From assembly GCA_018389105.1 (NCBI GenBank), contig JACATO010001006.1, forward strand, positions 1 through 64,000: 64,000 bases of DNA, written 5' to 3'. A program made the translations under genes and the position numbers. Shown piece by piece: positions 36,119 to 49,180 of this stretch (positions are counted from its first letter, which is position 1; each line of letters opens with the position of its first letter). The notes beneath the pieces were generated by a model that saw nothing but the letters and a program-made list of their open reading frames with translations, had not been told where the DNA came from and ran no database searches. Source of the DNA: Nautilus pompilius (Eukaryota > Mollusca > Cephalopoda > Nautilida > Nautilidae).

Positions 36119-37025
36119 TCAGAAGGAGCTGTACAAGACTCTGAGGAAGATATGCGGAACTGGTACTGATGACAATAGATGCGGTCGAGGAAAAAAGCCT
36201 AAACCCTTCAAAAGTGATGTAAAATATCTCAGGGTATTTTCTCTACAGGATAGATGACGAATCAGTAGAGATTTTTTGAATGGCCCAGCTGCAAGTACGG
36301 GTGTTATTGTTTCTTCAAGACTAGTAAGATACATATTAGAGCGATGTGGGCTTAGTGATGTGTAGCTGCCTGAAAACCTTTGCTGACGAGAAGCAACCAG
36401 GCGGCCAGGTGAAATGAGCAGCAGAAATAAAACAGTGGGATGCCCAAACCTGGAAGAAGGTGCTCTTTACAGATGAATCCAAGTTTGAACTGTTTGGCAA
36501 TAATCAACGACAGTTAATTCGAAGGTGGACTGGGGAGCGGTTAAACAGTCAGCATACAGAAGCCAGAGTGAAGCAAGGGGGTGAATCACTACAAGTGAGG
36601 GGCCACATATCAGCCAAGAGTGTGGGAAATTTGTATGAAATCGAAGATATACGGACTTCCGACATCCATCATGCCGTTCTCTCGGGAAGACATTGTATTG
36701 GGCAGGAATTCATCTTCCAACAAGAAAGTGACTCCAAACATACTGCCACTGTGGTGAGAAACTATATGGGACGTAAAGAGGCTGATGGAGAACTCACAAA
36801 GATGCCTTGGCCTGCACAAAGTCCTGATATGAACATCACTAAGGCACCATGGGGTTATATAGCTGCTGAGAAAGTCAGATGGCAACACCTTGGTTGAATT
36901 GTGGAAAGTGCTACAAGATATTTGTAACACTATTCCATAATCTTACATTGGTAACCTCTATGGGAGCATGAAAACAAGGGGCCATGCTCTATATAACGCA
37001 AAGGGCCAACATACCAAATATTAAT
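36119..37025 (+). pseudogene. Tc1-like transposase fossil, family copy 1
   Basis: The longest open piece, 36460-36897, has the catalytic core of a Tc1 transposase: MLFTDESKFELFGNNQRQ with the first Asp (TDES), then VKQGGESLQVRGHISAKSVG, HHAVLSGRHCIGQEFIFQQE (the second catalytic Asp, normally QQDND, is mutated to QESDS), KHTATVVRNYM, and WPAQSPDMNITKAPWGY where NIIESVW with the third Glu is expected (lost). The N-terminal part (36119-36460) is broken by stops, and the C-terminal NLYGSMKTRGHALYNAKGQH lies past a frameshift. A sister copy on the minus strand is at 48229-49180. Inactive. Confidence 0.85.
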
Positions 37026-37898
37026 GCACTATAAAAACGTATTCATCTTGTTTTTGAATATTTTCTGTAATAATGCACTGTGTATATGTAATATATGTCT
37101 CTTAGTTGAAACGACTCATTATTTATGCATATTCTGTGTGATCACATAATTATTTCCAATACTGGTTCTATGCGCAACTAATCAGAAAAAAAACATGAAT
37201 TACTTTTAATATAAATATCTTTGTTCTAAACTCTAATTTTGTACTGTTTGTTAATAATATTTAACTTTAAAAATCGTAGTATAATCACACCTATTTAAAA
37301 GAGCAAAAGCGAGAACTATTAACAACATAGGCAGGAAATATTGAATACATAGTACGTAATGGAGGACTCGTATACTCGACACTAACCAGACGAATTGCCA
37401 GGAATTCGAGGAAAGTCGGGCTGACGACATCAAATGATGGAGGGAAATCGGAGTAGCAACTATGAAAAGACCCGTAAGAGGAAAGGATGGAGAGTCATGG
37501 TCGCCAACCTCCGAATCGAAAAAGGCACTTAGAGAGAAAGCGAAAGAGAAGGTTATTGATAAACATTAAATATCATCACTTTAAAAATCTCAGAATTTTA
37601 ACTTAAATTTTCAATGTTTCAAATACTATTCACATTTTTCGTTAAGCTACCCGCCGCCATTGTTTTTAAAGCTGTTTTACCTAGAAAAATCTTCGTGCAA
37701 CAATTAAAGTCACAAAATTACAGCAGAAAAAAAAAAAAATAAGAGATGTCATAGAATTTGTTTAAAACTGAAGCAAATTAAAAGTAACAGATAAATAAAT
37801 TAATAAATAGTCTCAAACAGGTTAAAAATATTCGCAAAAATTTTAAAAAAACAAACAAACAACAACTACGTAAATATTTCTAACGGCGCATAAACAAA

Positions 37899-37967
<69 letters not shown>

Positions 37968-38080
37968 CGTAGTCTGGTTGTCAGTCGTCACAAAAATACT
38001 GTAATTTCTTTTCTTGCAATTATTAAGTTAATACGAAAGTCGTCGGAGTTATAGAATACATTCATATTTACTTGCTTTGT
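37026..38080. other. Unassigned sequence
   Basis: 3' tail of the Tc1 copy to about 37180 (shared with the 48-kb copy), then AT-rich sequence with a TTA microsatellite. 37390-37510 is slightly coding-like but not assignable. Confidence 0.45.
37898..37967. repeat. (TTA)n microsatellite
   Basis: About 23 uninterrupted ATT units. Confidence 0.95.
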
Positions 38081-38082
38081 AG

Positions 38083-38289
38083 ATATTTCAACTACGAGGT
38101 TATGGAAAATTAACACTGAATGACATTCAGACACAGATCTGCAGTGCCTACAGCTACAGCAGCCAAAAGATTTTAATTTTCCTTGATGAAGTCGAACGGA
38201 ACCTGCTGAATGTGCACGATAACAGCGTTACGTCACTGACGTACAGAAGAGGATACCGCTGGGTAGTTTACCTCCACGTGATGAAATAG
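38083..38289 (+). CDS. Exon-like open frame with Walker-B-like motif (uncertain)
   Basis: An acceptor-like CTTGCTTTGTAG ends at 38082 and a frame of 68 codons follows to TAG 38287-38289. It reads LRGYGKLTLNDIQTQICSAY and then KILIFLDEVERN, four hydrophobics plus DE as in an AAA+ Walker B. The last 33 codons are also the first unit of the ~180-bp satellite (38188-39445). Torsin-like AAA+ proteins have a similar FIFDE-x-(D/E)K box preceded by a Q-x2-I helix, but I see no Walker A nearby. It may be an old exon captured at the edge of the array, or coincidence. Confidence 0.22.
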   Translation: MFQLRGYGKLTLNDIQTQICSAYSYSSQKILIFLDEVERNLLNVHDNSVTSLTYRRGYRWVVYLHVMK

Positions 38290-39445
38290 AGACCGAGACA
38301 CTGAAATCTAACACGGAATACGTCATCTCCGAAAAGACCTCGGCGACAGGTGGCCCAGTCAACTAGAAGTCGAACGGAAACCTGCTGAATGTGCACGATA
38401 ACACGTCACGTCACTGACGTACAAAGAGGATACCGCTGGGTAGTTTACCTCCACCACATGAAATAGAGACCGAGACACTGAAATCTAACACGGAATACTC
38501 ATCTCCGAAAAGACCTCGGCGACACGTGACACCAGGCAGCTAGAAGTCGAACGGAACCTGCTGAATGTGCACGATAACAGCGTTACGTCACTGACGTACC
38601 AGAAAGAGATACCGCTGGGTAGTTTACCTCCACGTGATGAAATAGAGACCGCGACACTGAAATCTAACACGGAATACGTCATCTCCGAAAAGACCTCGCC
38701 GACACGTGGCACCAGTCAACTAGAAGTCGAACGGAACCTGCTGAATGTGCACGATAACAGCGTTACGTCACTGACGTACAGAAGAGGATACCGCTGGGTA
38801 GTTTACCTCCCACGTGATGAAATAGAGACCGAGACACTGAAATCTAACACGGAATACGTCATCTCCGAAAAGACCTCGGCGACAGGTGGCACCAGTCAAC
38901 TAGAAGTCGAACGGAACCTGCTGAATGTGCACGATAACAGCGTCACGTCACTGACGTACAGAAGAGGATACCGCTGGGTAGTTTACCTCCACGTGATGAA
39001 ATAGAGACCGAGACACTGAAATCTAACACGGAATATACGTCATCTCCGAAAAGACCTCGGCGACACGTGACACCAGTCAACTAGAAGTCGAACGGAACCT
39101 GCTGAATGTGCACGATAACAGCGTTACGTCACTGACGTACAGAAGAGGGATACCGCTGGGTAGTTTACCTCCACGTGATGAAATAGAGACCGAGAGACAC
39201 TGAAATCTAACACGGAATACGTCATCTCCGAAAAGACCTCGGCGACAGGTGGCACCAGTCAACTAGAAGTCGAACGGAACCTGCTGAATGTGCACGATAA
39301 CAGCGTCACGTCACTGACGTACAGAAGAGGATACCGCTGGGTAGTTTACCTCCACGTGATGAAATAGAGACCGAGACACTGAAATCTAACACGGAATACG
39401 TCATCTCCAAAAAGACCTCGCCGACAGGTGGCACCAGGCAACTAG
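38188..39445 (+). repeat. ~180-bp tandem satellite, seven units
   Basis: Units begin with GAAGTCGAACGG at 38188, 38366, 38543, 38723, 38903, 39084 and 39266 (spacings 178, 177, 180, 180, 181, 182). Each unit contains GTTACGTCACTGACGTAC, a palindrome around TACGTCA-C-TGACGTA, and a second AATACGTCATCTCC. Units are over 95% alike, so the array is young or homogenised. The canonical 180-bp length keeps one + strand frame open for 60 codons per unit (VERNLLNVHDNSVTSLTYRR and onward), most visibly at 38567-39004. Confidence 0.95.
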
Positions 39446-39954
39446 AAGAGTTCTCGGGTACAGTGAGGGTCAAGGTGCGCGACCGTAGATTTGGAGACAG
39501 TATATTGAGAACAAAACTGAGGTTCTTTTTTCTTTAGTTTTCTTCATTTGACAATAAATGTGATGGTTTAAAAATATTCTCTTCGAATTTAAATTGCTTT
39601 TTTAAAGAGTGGTAATTTTTTATGATTCACTCTTTTTGTGGAATACAATATCTGGTTTTCACATTTTAGAATGCTCTCTAAAACAAAGAGGAGTAACAAC
39701 TATTTACCAGTCGATGCGCGTCAAGATTTGACAAATTTACAAGCAATGATTCATGGATTTCACAAAGGCCGCATAACGCCACCAGCCACGGTGTATTTCG
39801 GGATACTGTTGCGCCTGGCATGCTCAGTTTCCCGAGGGACGCCGTTTTACACCGTCCTTTATCCGCGGTAATCTTATCAATCCGATCCGATCGACCGGCC
39901 GCCGTTCCTAACAGCATCTCCGAAATGTCAGCGAAGTGCTGGAGAGATGCCGAA

Positions 39955-40035
39955 ATGGAAATGGAAATCGTTTGACATTTGCACGAGGGATGCTCTGGGA
40001 TTTGAATCCAGCAGTGTTAAGCCCGGCTTTATTAA
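39955..40035 (-). repeat. tRNA-like SINE trace
   Basis: Minus strand reads CTTCACCAGTTAATAAAGCC, then GGATTCAAATCCCAGAGC, a B-box-like TTCAAATCC. No full cloverleaf. Confidence 0.3.
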
Positions 40036-42565
40036 CTGGTGAAGTGAGTGACAGAGATAATAGGTCGTCCCCCCGTACAAATTAACTTTGTTTCTTCTTG
40101 TTGTTGTTATTATTGTTGTTGTTGTTTTAACGATCAGGCGTAAGCGGTGCGCCAGAGCATGTTTATCGTTGTGTTTTGTTCGGCCACGTGGCCGCGACGG
40201 CTAGATCGCGCAGTCCCGCCTAGCTATTATAGGGCGGCTCATGTTTTACAGATAGCGAACGCCAAATGATTTAACCACTCTCCCCACTGACCTTCTCGCG
40301 TACACAAAAACGAGCACGTGTCGTCGGACGTCACCATATTGCAAACCGCGTTTTCGTGCAATCTGCTGCCGAATCTTAAACAAAAGATCCAGTCAGTCAC
40401 ACGGCCCGAAAACAACAATAACAACAAAAGTGGGTACTTTTAAATTCTAATTTTTATTGTGGGGACTCTAGTGCCTACAAACGATTTAAGAAAACATTTA
40501 CTTGGTTGCTTGCTGTAATGCCAACCTCAGTAACCATGGAAACGGGTAAAGCGACAAAGTTACATTTGAATAAAAATAGCAAGCACTCTTATTGATGCCT
40601 GCGATTTATCAGCTGGCAATAATACTAACTCTCAGTGATGATTAACCGATATCATAGGGTAAAATCAAATCTCTGCATCATGTATTCTCTCTCCCTCTCT
40701 CCCATCTCAGCGGGTATTGTTAATTGCTAAAGATCAAGAATGACAAATTCAAAGGAATGTAAAGATTCTCATTTTTAAAGAAAAGACAACTGTAATAAAA
40801 AAGATAAAATCATTGAAACCTTTAAGGCAACATTTCTTGAAATCTTGCGGATGACATCACTGTTTCGTAATAGATCTTTGAAAGAAATAGAAAGAGTCGC
40901 TGGTGTTGGATACAAAATTCAACTTCATGAACATTTCGTTTAAGCACTTTCATAGATCTGATGCTAGCGACGCCTGGTGAGAATCTTTGACGCGCGCACA
41001 AAAGCGGTCTAAGCAACCCGTAGGCTGAGTGAAATCTAATTTAGATCAAGGACCTCGTCTGCCCATTCAGTCTTTGAATCGCTTCACGTGAAAAAATTTG
41101 AAAAATGAAGTAGGAAATAAAAGAGACCAAAGGGGGGTTCACACTTGGGGGAATGATTTTATCGCGGTTTCCGACGGAAGTTCCATAACTTCGTTCTAAA
41201 TAACACGGAGAACTATCGTCAAGGAAACTGAAACCTAGGTGATTTCCCTGCGTTTGTAAACGCGAAGTTAACCGCCAATCAGATACATGTTTTACTGGTT
41301 GTGTAACTAGTTTCCCGGTTGATACGAGGAGGGCATCTGTAAAAAGAGCTTCAGAGTTAAAGAAACAAATCCTCTCGAGATCGCTTACACTGTTAACAAC
41401 TAATTCTGGCAGTCTATTTCACTCGGCTACAACTATGTCATTAAAGAAATATATTCTGAACCACAAGCTTTACAACCAGTTAGCTAATTTATAATTAAGT
41501 GCTTTACTATTTTTATTTGGAGTTTAATAATAAAATACAACAACTGTGTAACAAGAAAATTTTGTTATATTTAAGCAATCTGAACACAGAAATTCTTTAA
41601 AATTTCTTTTTTAAAAAGAGCCTCATAGTATTTTTCCAACTCATTAAACAAAAAAGAACTAAAATTTCTAATCGTTTGAAATAAGAAATAATCTAAATAT
41701 TTAAGGTTTGTAAAATATCCAGGCAACCATAACTGAGATTTTTCCATGTCAAACAACGATGTCCCACTAACTTTCCATAATCTACAAGTGGACAAGTTAA
41801 GTAAGAACTTATACAACAACACCAAGTGTGATCGCAATACCATGATAATCCTTAACATCTTGTTCACTTTATTTTTACCACATTTTACAATTCCTTTTTT
41901 TAAAAATTTTAATGAATTAAAAGAAACCGCTCGATCGCTGTCGGACCAAAGTCGCCATACGGGGGGTGAAATATCAATAGCGCTGGCGCTCGTAGGCTTC
42001 CAATCAAATTAATTTCTATGCAAGAAAGGAAGAGATCCATCCGACATCACGATAATAGATACTGTACGTACACGGAGTTGCTATAAATCGGTTTATCAAA
42101 CTCATTACAACTCATGTAATTTGAGAAAATGAAGAAAATGAAATGCTTGGAAAATGTATAAATTTACAACCAAGTTTAATTTAATATATATCAACTATGT
42201 TGAACATTAAAAACTAGAATATAATAATTAAACTGAAATTGTTGTGTATAAAGTGTCGGTATGCGCATAGTAGAAAAGATTAATATTTTTCTTTTAACAA
42301 CGTTCTGGTCGGAAACATCAAACGCACCCCGTTCTAATTAGGACAGGTAGCAGACACTTCATCAAAGAATGAAATATGAACCGTCATTTAGCTCGCTGTC
42401 CTAAACAATTTTGGGGAAGGTGGAGTCGCTGTACAGATTTTCTTCACTTAAGTCGATTTATGAAAATGATTAAGTTTCAAAAACCGATGAAATTTGATAA
42501 CTTGTTTGTAGGTTGACATTTGACAAAAGCGAACTAAAATAATAACAGTTTATCAGTTAAATATT

Positions 42566-42634
42566 TAATAATAATAATAAAATAATAATAATAATAATAA
42601 TAATATAATAATAATAATAATAAAATAATAATAA
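42566..42634. repeat. (AAT)n microsatellite
   Basis: AATAAT repeats with AAAATAAT interruptions. Confidence 0.9.
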
Positions 42635-43947
42635 TTTCTTCTAGTACATGAAACACAAACAAACCTAAAACATTGCACTCTATTGATTGATCGCCTCGCC
42701 TTAGGCTCCACCAGTTGTTGTTTTATTAACAGAAACACTGCTACAGCTCTCTGCTATTAAATTAAAAACGATGCCTCAGTTGGGGTCTTTTCCCAGACAC
42801 TTTTTATTTTCTCTTCAAATCTGTGGTGTCTGTCACAGATGTACTATTATAGACGGAAAGATTTCTTTCTTATTTATTTTTTTATAAAGAAAAAAAAAAC
42901 AAAACAAAAACAAACAACAATAAATGTTCACTGTTCACCTTGTGCTTTTCTGAAACGATCCCCTTTTTGTTTTGTTTTTTTGTTTAAGTCTCAGTTCGCC
43001 ATTTGAAGGCATCCATTGTTTCTTTAAAGAAGCTATTTTTTACTGGATAATACGAAAAATGTCCGGCTATTTGCAAAGCAGTCGAGCGAAACCCTGAATC
43101 CAGCTGCAATTTAAATAGAAAAGGAAAAAAAAAAAAATTATTCGGAGTAACTCGAGAGGGGTACAGGCGGAGATGGACGCATGCATTTCTTTGCCACGCC
43201 ACAAGCCAGGTTGATTTACAACCGTACAACTGGTTGTCAGTTTTCATGGACATGTGAGCAAGCGTGTTTATTACGCGGAGAAAATACAACAACAACAACA
43301 AAACAATAGTTATTTACACAGCGCTCCTGCATAGAAACAGTAAGACACGAGCGTGAATGGACTGTGAGAAAATTGCCTGTGTATGCAGGTATGTGTCAGT
43401 GCGTGTGGTAGAGAGAGGCCCAATTGTTGTAACAGTTGTGCCCTTTTGAATCATCATCATCATCAGAAACAGAGAGAACCTCTGTGTATACGTTCTTCTC
43501 TCCTTTTTTTGCTGCGTAGTTGCACTTAAAACAACAGCAACTTATGTAACACAAGGAGGATATCTTGATATTACCCTCCACCTCCCACACTACCAGCTGT
43601 CTCTCCACGCTTTGGTTCTCCTGTTTCTCTCCCACAGATGATCGCGGCGGGAGTTTCATTTAACGTCGTCGGCTATGATGAAATCTGTCAACTTTAAATT
43701 GGGATAGAAAGCAAAATCTTTCGCAAGCTTAGCTGTGTAGCTCATAAAGACGGACACAACCAACCACAACAAAAAAAACAATGATAAAGAATAACAGTAA
43801 TAAATAAAACGAGGCTTTTGTAGTGCCTTGCCCAAAAATTAAAACTAAAGAAGGATAAATGAAGGATAAATCTAGAAACGTCTTCGTCCAATCAATTTTT
43901 ATCTAAAAGAAAAAAATAATAGTGTGATGCATTAAACTTAAGAGTCC

Positions 43948-43950
43948 CCC

Positions 43951-43985
<35 letters not shown>

Positions 43986-44031
43986 CATCTATCTCTCTCT
44001 CTCTCTCTCTTCTCTGTGTCTCTCTCTCATA

Positions 44032-44073
<42 letters not shown>

Positions 44074-44144
44074 ATCTCTCTCTCTCCATATCTCTCTCTT
44101 CATCTCTCTCTCTCATATCTCTCTCTGTGTCTCTCTCTCATTCT

Positions 44145-44219
<75 letters not shown>

Positions 44220-44222
44220 CGC
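43948..44222. repeat. (CT)n imperfect microsatellite
   Basis: CT repeats punctuated by CATAT, CATCT and TGTGT words. The Ser/Leu frames on + and the Arg/Glu frames on minus are artefacts of it. Confidence 0.95.
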
Positions 44223-46470
44223 TTTCAAGGGCTCGCTCGCTCTTCCATATTACTTCTGCACTGTTTCGGTGCCCAATGTCATTATCGTTGCTCTTCAGTT
44301 CCGACCAGTGCCATCGTAGGTGGCGCAGTCTGCCCGTTCTCGGCTGAGAGACGCGGGCGGTCGGAAACGTTAAAGCTTCTCCGCCATTCGTCCGACCAGT
44401 CTGCGGAACGATTCCTCTTCTGGCCGACTCCCCGTCTTAGCAGTGGGTTCAACCAACGGAAGATTGGGAGAGGGTGATACGTAATCGGAAAACATTTCCT
44501 AAAAACTTCGCTTTCAGATGTGGGAGGGAACCAACGATGCTGGCAGGGATGGCTACCGTGGACCCTTCCTTCCCACCCCCGGCTGGTCCAGCAGCCGGCC
44601 CCTCCACTAGGCGACCCTGACATTATTGCCTTCGTACATGTTTAGGCTCCATTCTTAGATTCACCCACCGCACAGCTGACTTCAATTTCTCTTCATCCAC
44701 AGAGGTGTTTTATGCACAAATAAAATACCTGGTAAATTAATTTTTTCTGTTCACTTAATAAACGAAGTTTTGCTAAACAAAAATCTCTCATTACTTTTCT
44801 TTTAGATATTTAAACCTGCATTTGAAAGAGAGAAAAAATCCTTATAACTTAATCAAATAGCTTTTAATTTGGTTAATCAAATTTCGTTAAGAATCATTAT
44901 ACTAATAGGGATGGGATCGGACTTTTTTATTATCTAAGGATAAAATTTTAATTCCAGACATGTTTTGTGTTGTATATCATAGTACTGGAGTTCGCAATAC
45001 AGAGGAAAGTCCTTCATCGTATGTATGTGAGTGTATCTGAGTATGTTCTATGTGTGTGTGTGTCTATATATTTATGAGGTTCGCTTCCCATGTCTGGACG
45101 TGAGAATCGATCTTTCTTTACCGTATGCCATTAGAAGGCCATCGAGTAGACGGTGCTAAGCGTTTAGTTAGACGGTGTCCCCTTATAGCTCTTTATTCCA
45201 AGCAAAGCATAGGGTTTTTCACCGTTGTTTTCCATACTGAATCCTTACTTGTTGCTGTAACTTTGACGCTAATACTTAGATGCTCAGCTGACACCAAATT
45301 TAAAACGTTGCGCCTTCCTTCACTTATTATAATATTAAAAACAAGTCTAAAAGTCAATATTTCTATTCACTTAGATCCATTCTCTTTATCTATCTCAGAC
45401 TTAACCACGCAATATGCATAACTTGGACATCCGCCACTGGTTACACAGATATTCAGCGTGTTAGTTCTTCTCCGCCATCTTAATCTGTCTTCCTCTCGCA
45501 CGAATACAAAGTTTTCCGTCATAAACCGCTGGAGCAGGAGAGAGATTCCTTATTACTCTTCAAGAAAAAAGTCAACGACACGAGACCGGACACCGCTCGG
45601 ATCAAGAAATTAATTTTTACCAAAAGATTATTAGGTTAGCGCAGCCGAGATGATAAGACGATCGGGTCCGTCTATCTCACAATGTAAATTCTAACCGTGA
45701 CGAACTGCATTCCTGTCATACACTTCTGGGTTTTAATATTGACCAGCAACTCGATAGGGAGGACAAATCCCCCCCCCCAGATACTGAGTCTTGCTCGCGA
45801 TGTCCCTGGAACTCGTTCTTTGAACCGACGGCGTTTTCCTCAGCACACCTTTAATGACGTGTGAGGCAAGATTCTCCCCTTCCGGCCTGAAGAGCTCTTC
45901 TTCTCGATTATTAGCCATTTTTCGCTTTCTGCTGGTATTTTATCTTAAAAATCTTTACATCTTAAGAAAAATTAATGGGACACCGTCCACATCTCGGAGC
46001 TAATAAATAAGCATAAGCGAGGGGGGGGATGGTGTCACTGGTAGATCTTCCCCTCTCCAGACTACGACAGACGACATTCAGCCGAGCGAGAGCCCTCCAC
46101 CTAACAATCGTGGGCTTGTTTATAATCCGTCTGCGCAACAGGAGGGCTGGATACCATTTAATGTCGCTGATTACGTCAGTTACTAATGCTTAAGACCGAC
46201 TGCAGCGCCATGATAAATTTTTTTTTCTTCTTTTCATAAAGTGGCTTCCTCCTGTAACTTAGTTAACTGTATCAAAGATATCAAAGACCTCAGCCAGACA
46301 GGACATTTTCTCGACTATAGACGACGACGAGGAGCTCTGGCGAGAGCGACGGTTTTACCAGCATCTCGACCGACCGACCACTGGGCGATCTGTCTTCCTG
46401 TCTGCCTTCTAATACTGAGCGGGGGTTAGGTTATCGCGACTGCCAGTAAGGAAGGGAGGGCATCATCATC
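44223..46470. other. Unassigned GC-richer sequence
   Basis: CpG-containing stretch, especially 44223-44640 and 45600-46440. No protein recognised in the overlapping frames. Confidence 0.45.
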
Positions 46471-46477
46471 ATCATCA

Positions 46478-46975
46478 CTTCTCTCTCTCTCTCCATCTTC
46501 CCCCCTCTCCAATCTCGGTCTCTCTCTCTCTCTCTTCTCCTCCATCTCTGTCTCTCTCTCTGTCTCTCCATCTCCCCCCTCTCAATCTCTCATCTCTCTC
46601 GTATCCATCTCTCTCTCTCTCTCTCTCTTTCCATCTCCGCGCCCCCTCTCCCCTCTTCTCTCTTTCCATCTCCCCGCGCCCCTCGCCCTCTCCCCTCTCC
46701 TCCTCTCTCTCTCGCATCTCCCCCGCTCCATCTCTCTCTCTCTCTATCCATCTCTCTCTCCTCTCTCTCTCGCTCTCTTTCCATCTCCGCGCCCCCCTCT
46801 CCCTCTCTCTCTCTCTTCTTCCATCTCCGCGCCCCCCTCTCTCTCTCTCCATCTCCCCCTCTCCATCTCTCATCTCTCTCTATCCACTCTCTCCCTCTCT
46901 CTCTCCATCTCCCCCTCTCCCCTCTCATCTCTCTTTATCCATCTCTCTCTCTTTCCATCTCCGCCCCCCCCTCTC
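46478..46975. repeat. Imperfect CT/CCATCTC pyrimidine repeat
   Basis: Roughly 500 bp of CT with regularly spaced CCATCTCC and CCGCGCCCC words. Almost no purine runs on the + strand. Confidence 0.95.
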
Positions 46976-47304
46976 TAAACCCACAGAGTTCGGCTAAACG
47001 CAGTTTTATTCCAGACAGATTTTCAAAATCATCATCACCCATATCTCTCTAAATATAAAGACGTTAACCTCTGTTTAGTACCAACGCTCGCCTAAACAGA
47101 GGATAAATCAACTCTGTTGTCACTTTTTTCTTTCTCGCTCTGACAGCCAAGCGGGTTGTAGTAAAGTTATCTTAGGAAATTGTATTAAAAAAACGCGGTG
47201 TGTTTCCATCGGTGATAACGAAGAAGAAAATATACAATTAGTCATTACAAAAGCGACACTGATTATTTAATTTCCAAGAGATAATGAGTTCATTTTACTC
47301 GATG

Positions 47305-47305
<1 letters not shown>

Positions 47306-47338
<33 letters not shown>

Positions 47339-47672
47339 TGTGTGTGTGTGTGTACTGAAGGAGAGGAACAAGAGCGATTGAAGAGAGAGAGAGAGAAAGA
47401 AGAACAGAAAGAGAGACACAGAGAGAGAGAGAGAGAGAGAGAGATGACATCATATATAGAGAGAGATGGAAGCGAGAGAGAGAGAGAGAGAGAGACAGAG
47501 ATGACATCAGTATATATAGAGAGAGAGATGGAGAGAGGAGAGAGAGGAGAGATGAGAGATGGAGAAGGGGGGAGAGATGGAGGGGAGATGGAGAGAGAGA
47601 GAGAGAGAGAGAGATGACATCAGTATATATAGAGAGAGATGAGAGAGAGAGAGCGAGAGAGAGAGAGAGCAG
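47306..47672. repeat. (TG)n plus GA minisatellite with TGACATCA units
   Basis: TATATATGTGTGTG, then GA repeats containing three copies of GATGACATCA(GTA)TATATAGAGAGAGATG near 47441, 47496 and 47613. Confidence 0.9.
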
Positions 47673-48228
47673 AAGAAGCCATAGAAATACTATACTAGCA
47701 GACGATCACTGCTCGTATTAAATACTAATCTAGCTAATTTTTTTTTAAATATGTATAATGCAAAGTCTTTAAGTAGCAAATCAAAAACAGTTTAGATAAA
47801 GGATAAATGTTTCTGCTAATTTTGATAAGCTAAATCGTATTTTTTTCGCTTAAAAGTAGTTTGTTTTTAAGTTCAATTACATTTAAAACTCAATCGAAAC
47901 TAAAAGCAAACTGAATCTCCTTTCTTTTGTCGATAACAAATCTTGTGGGAATTCTGTTAAGGTTCTCAAAATTATTCATTTTCTTCTGACACATGTAAGT
48001 ATTACCTTCTATTGTCCAATGGTGGCAGTGAATAATATCTGTAAACTAACGAAGCTACTTCACTTCGATGCCACTAACATTTAAAATTGTAAAATTGAGA
48101 GGCTGCAACTACATGACCGATTTAAAATAGATATATACACACAATTATACAATATTGTAAATAATTATTGAAACACACACATGATGTGCGCAAATAATGA
48201 ATAATTACAACTGGTAGATGTATATAAC
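47673..48228. other. Unassigned AT-rich sequence
   Basis: The last ~170 bp look like the 3' tail of the adjacent Tc1 copy. Otherwise nothing recognised. Confidence 0.4.
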
Positions 48229-49180
48229 ATACATGATGCAATATCACAGAAAATGTACAAAAAAAACAGAATTAATGTGCTGTACAGTGTATTAGCTTTA
48301 GGTATGCGACCCTTTTGCTTATACGGAGCTTGGCACCTTGTTTCCTGCTCCCATACAGGTTTATCAACATATGACTGACTGGAATGTTGTTCCAACTATC
48401 CTGTAGCACTTTCCCCATTTATTCAATTTCTTTTGATTTTCTCAGTAGCCCATATAACATCATAGTTTTAATGATCACATCAGGACTTTGTGCAGGCCAT
48501 TTGTGAGTGCTCCATCAGTCTCTTTACATTTCAGATAGTTTTTCACCACATTGGCAGTATGCTTGGGGTCACTGTCATGTCAGAAGATGAATCCTTGCCC
48601 AATGAAATGTTTTCCTGAGGGAATGGCGAGATGGACAAGAATCTGCCTGTATCTGTCAGCATTCAGTATACCTTTGATTTTATGCAAATCTTCGAAACCG
48701 TTCAGTGATATGCTGCCCCACACTAGCATTTATCTACCCCCCCACCATCCTATCCTTCACTGTAGTTGTTGTATCACTTCTCGGTCTATCTCTGTTGATT
48801 ATTGCCAAACGGCTCAAACTCTGATCTACCCGTAACGAGCACCACCTTCTTCCAGGTTTGGTCACCTCACCGTTTAATTTCTGCCACCTATTTCATCCTT
48901 GTCATTCAGTTGTCTCTCCTCAGCATCCCTTGAGGTCACTTCACACCAATGCATATTTTAATGTTCTTGAAACCATGTTAACACCCATACTTGCAGCCAG
49001 GTCATGCGAAGGTCTCTACTGGCTCTTTGTCTATCACAGACACATCCTGAGGTACATAGCATTGCTTTTGTTGTGAACGGTACCAGAGTTGTGTATCCTC
49101 TCCTCAGAGTCTTGTATGCAGCTCCTCCTGAAAGATGCAGTCAGGTTCGCTGGCCAAGACTTTGATTTCTACACCAGTGT
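48229..49180 (-). pseudogene. Tc1-like transposase fossil, family copy 2
   Basis: On the minus strand this runs parallel to the 36.1-37.0 kb copy. Shared segments include CAAGACTCTGAGGA near its start, GGCTGCAAGTATGGGTGTTA, CCAAACCTGGAAGAAGGTG, TTTGGCAATAATCAAC, the second-block words CACTGTGGTGAGAAA-like, GCCTGCACAAAGTCCTGAT, and AACCTGTATGGGAGCA near the C-terminal end. Even the 3' untranslated tail aligns. Stops are present in every frame, so it codes for nothing. The + strand open frame 48551-48835 is its shadow. Confidence 0.8.

Larger units (their letters stand above)
39446..43945. other. Unassigned AT-rich sequence
   Basis: No recognised gene. It includes a tRNA-like trace (about 39955-40035), an AAT microsatellite (42566-42634) and open frames at 41571-42012 on both strands that I cannot assign. 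Confidence 0.5.

Noticed and set aside
38188-39445. CRISPR-like array
   Set aside because: The whole ~180-bp unit is repeated with no unique spacers, the host is an animal, and the same objection applies to the 90-bp array at 55 kb.
48551-48835. 94-codon + strand frame as a gene
   Set aside because: Complement of the decayed minus-strand Tc1 copy.
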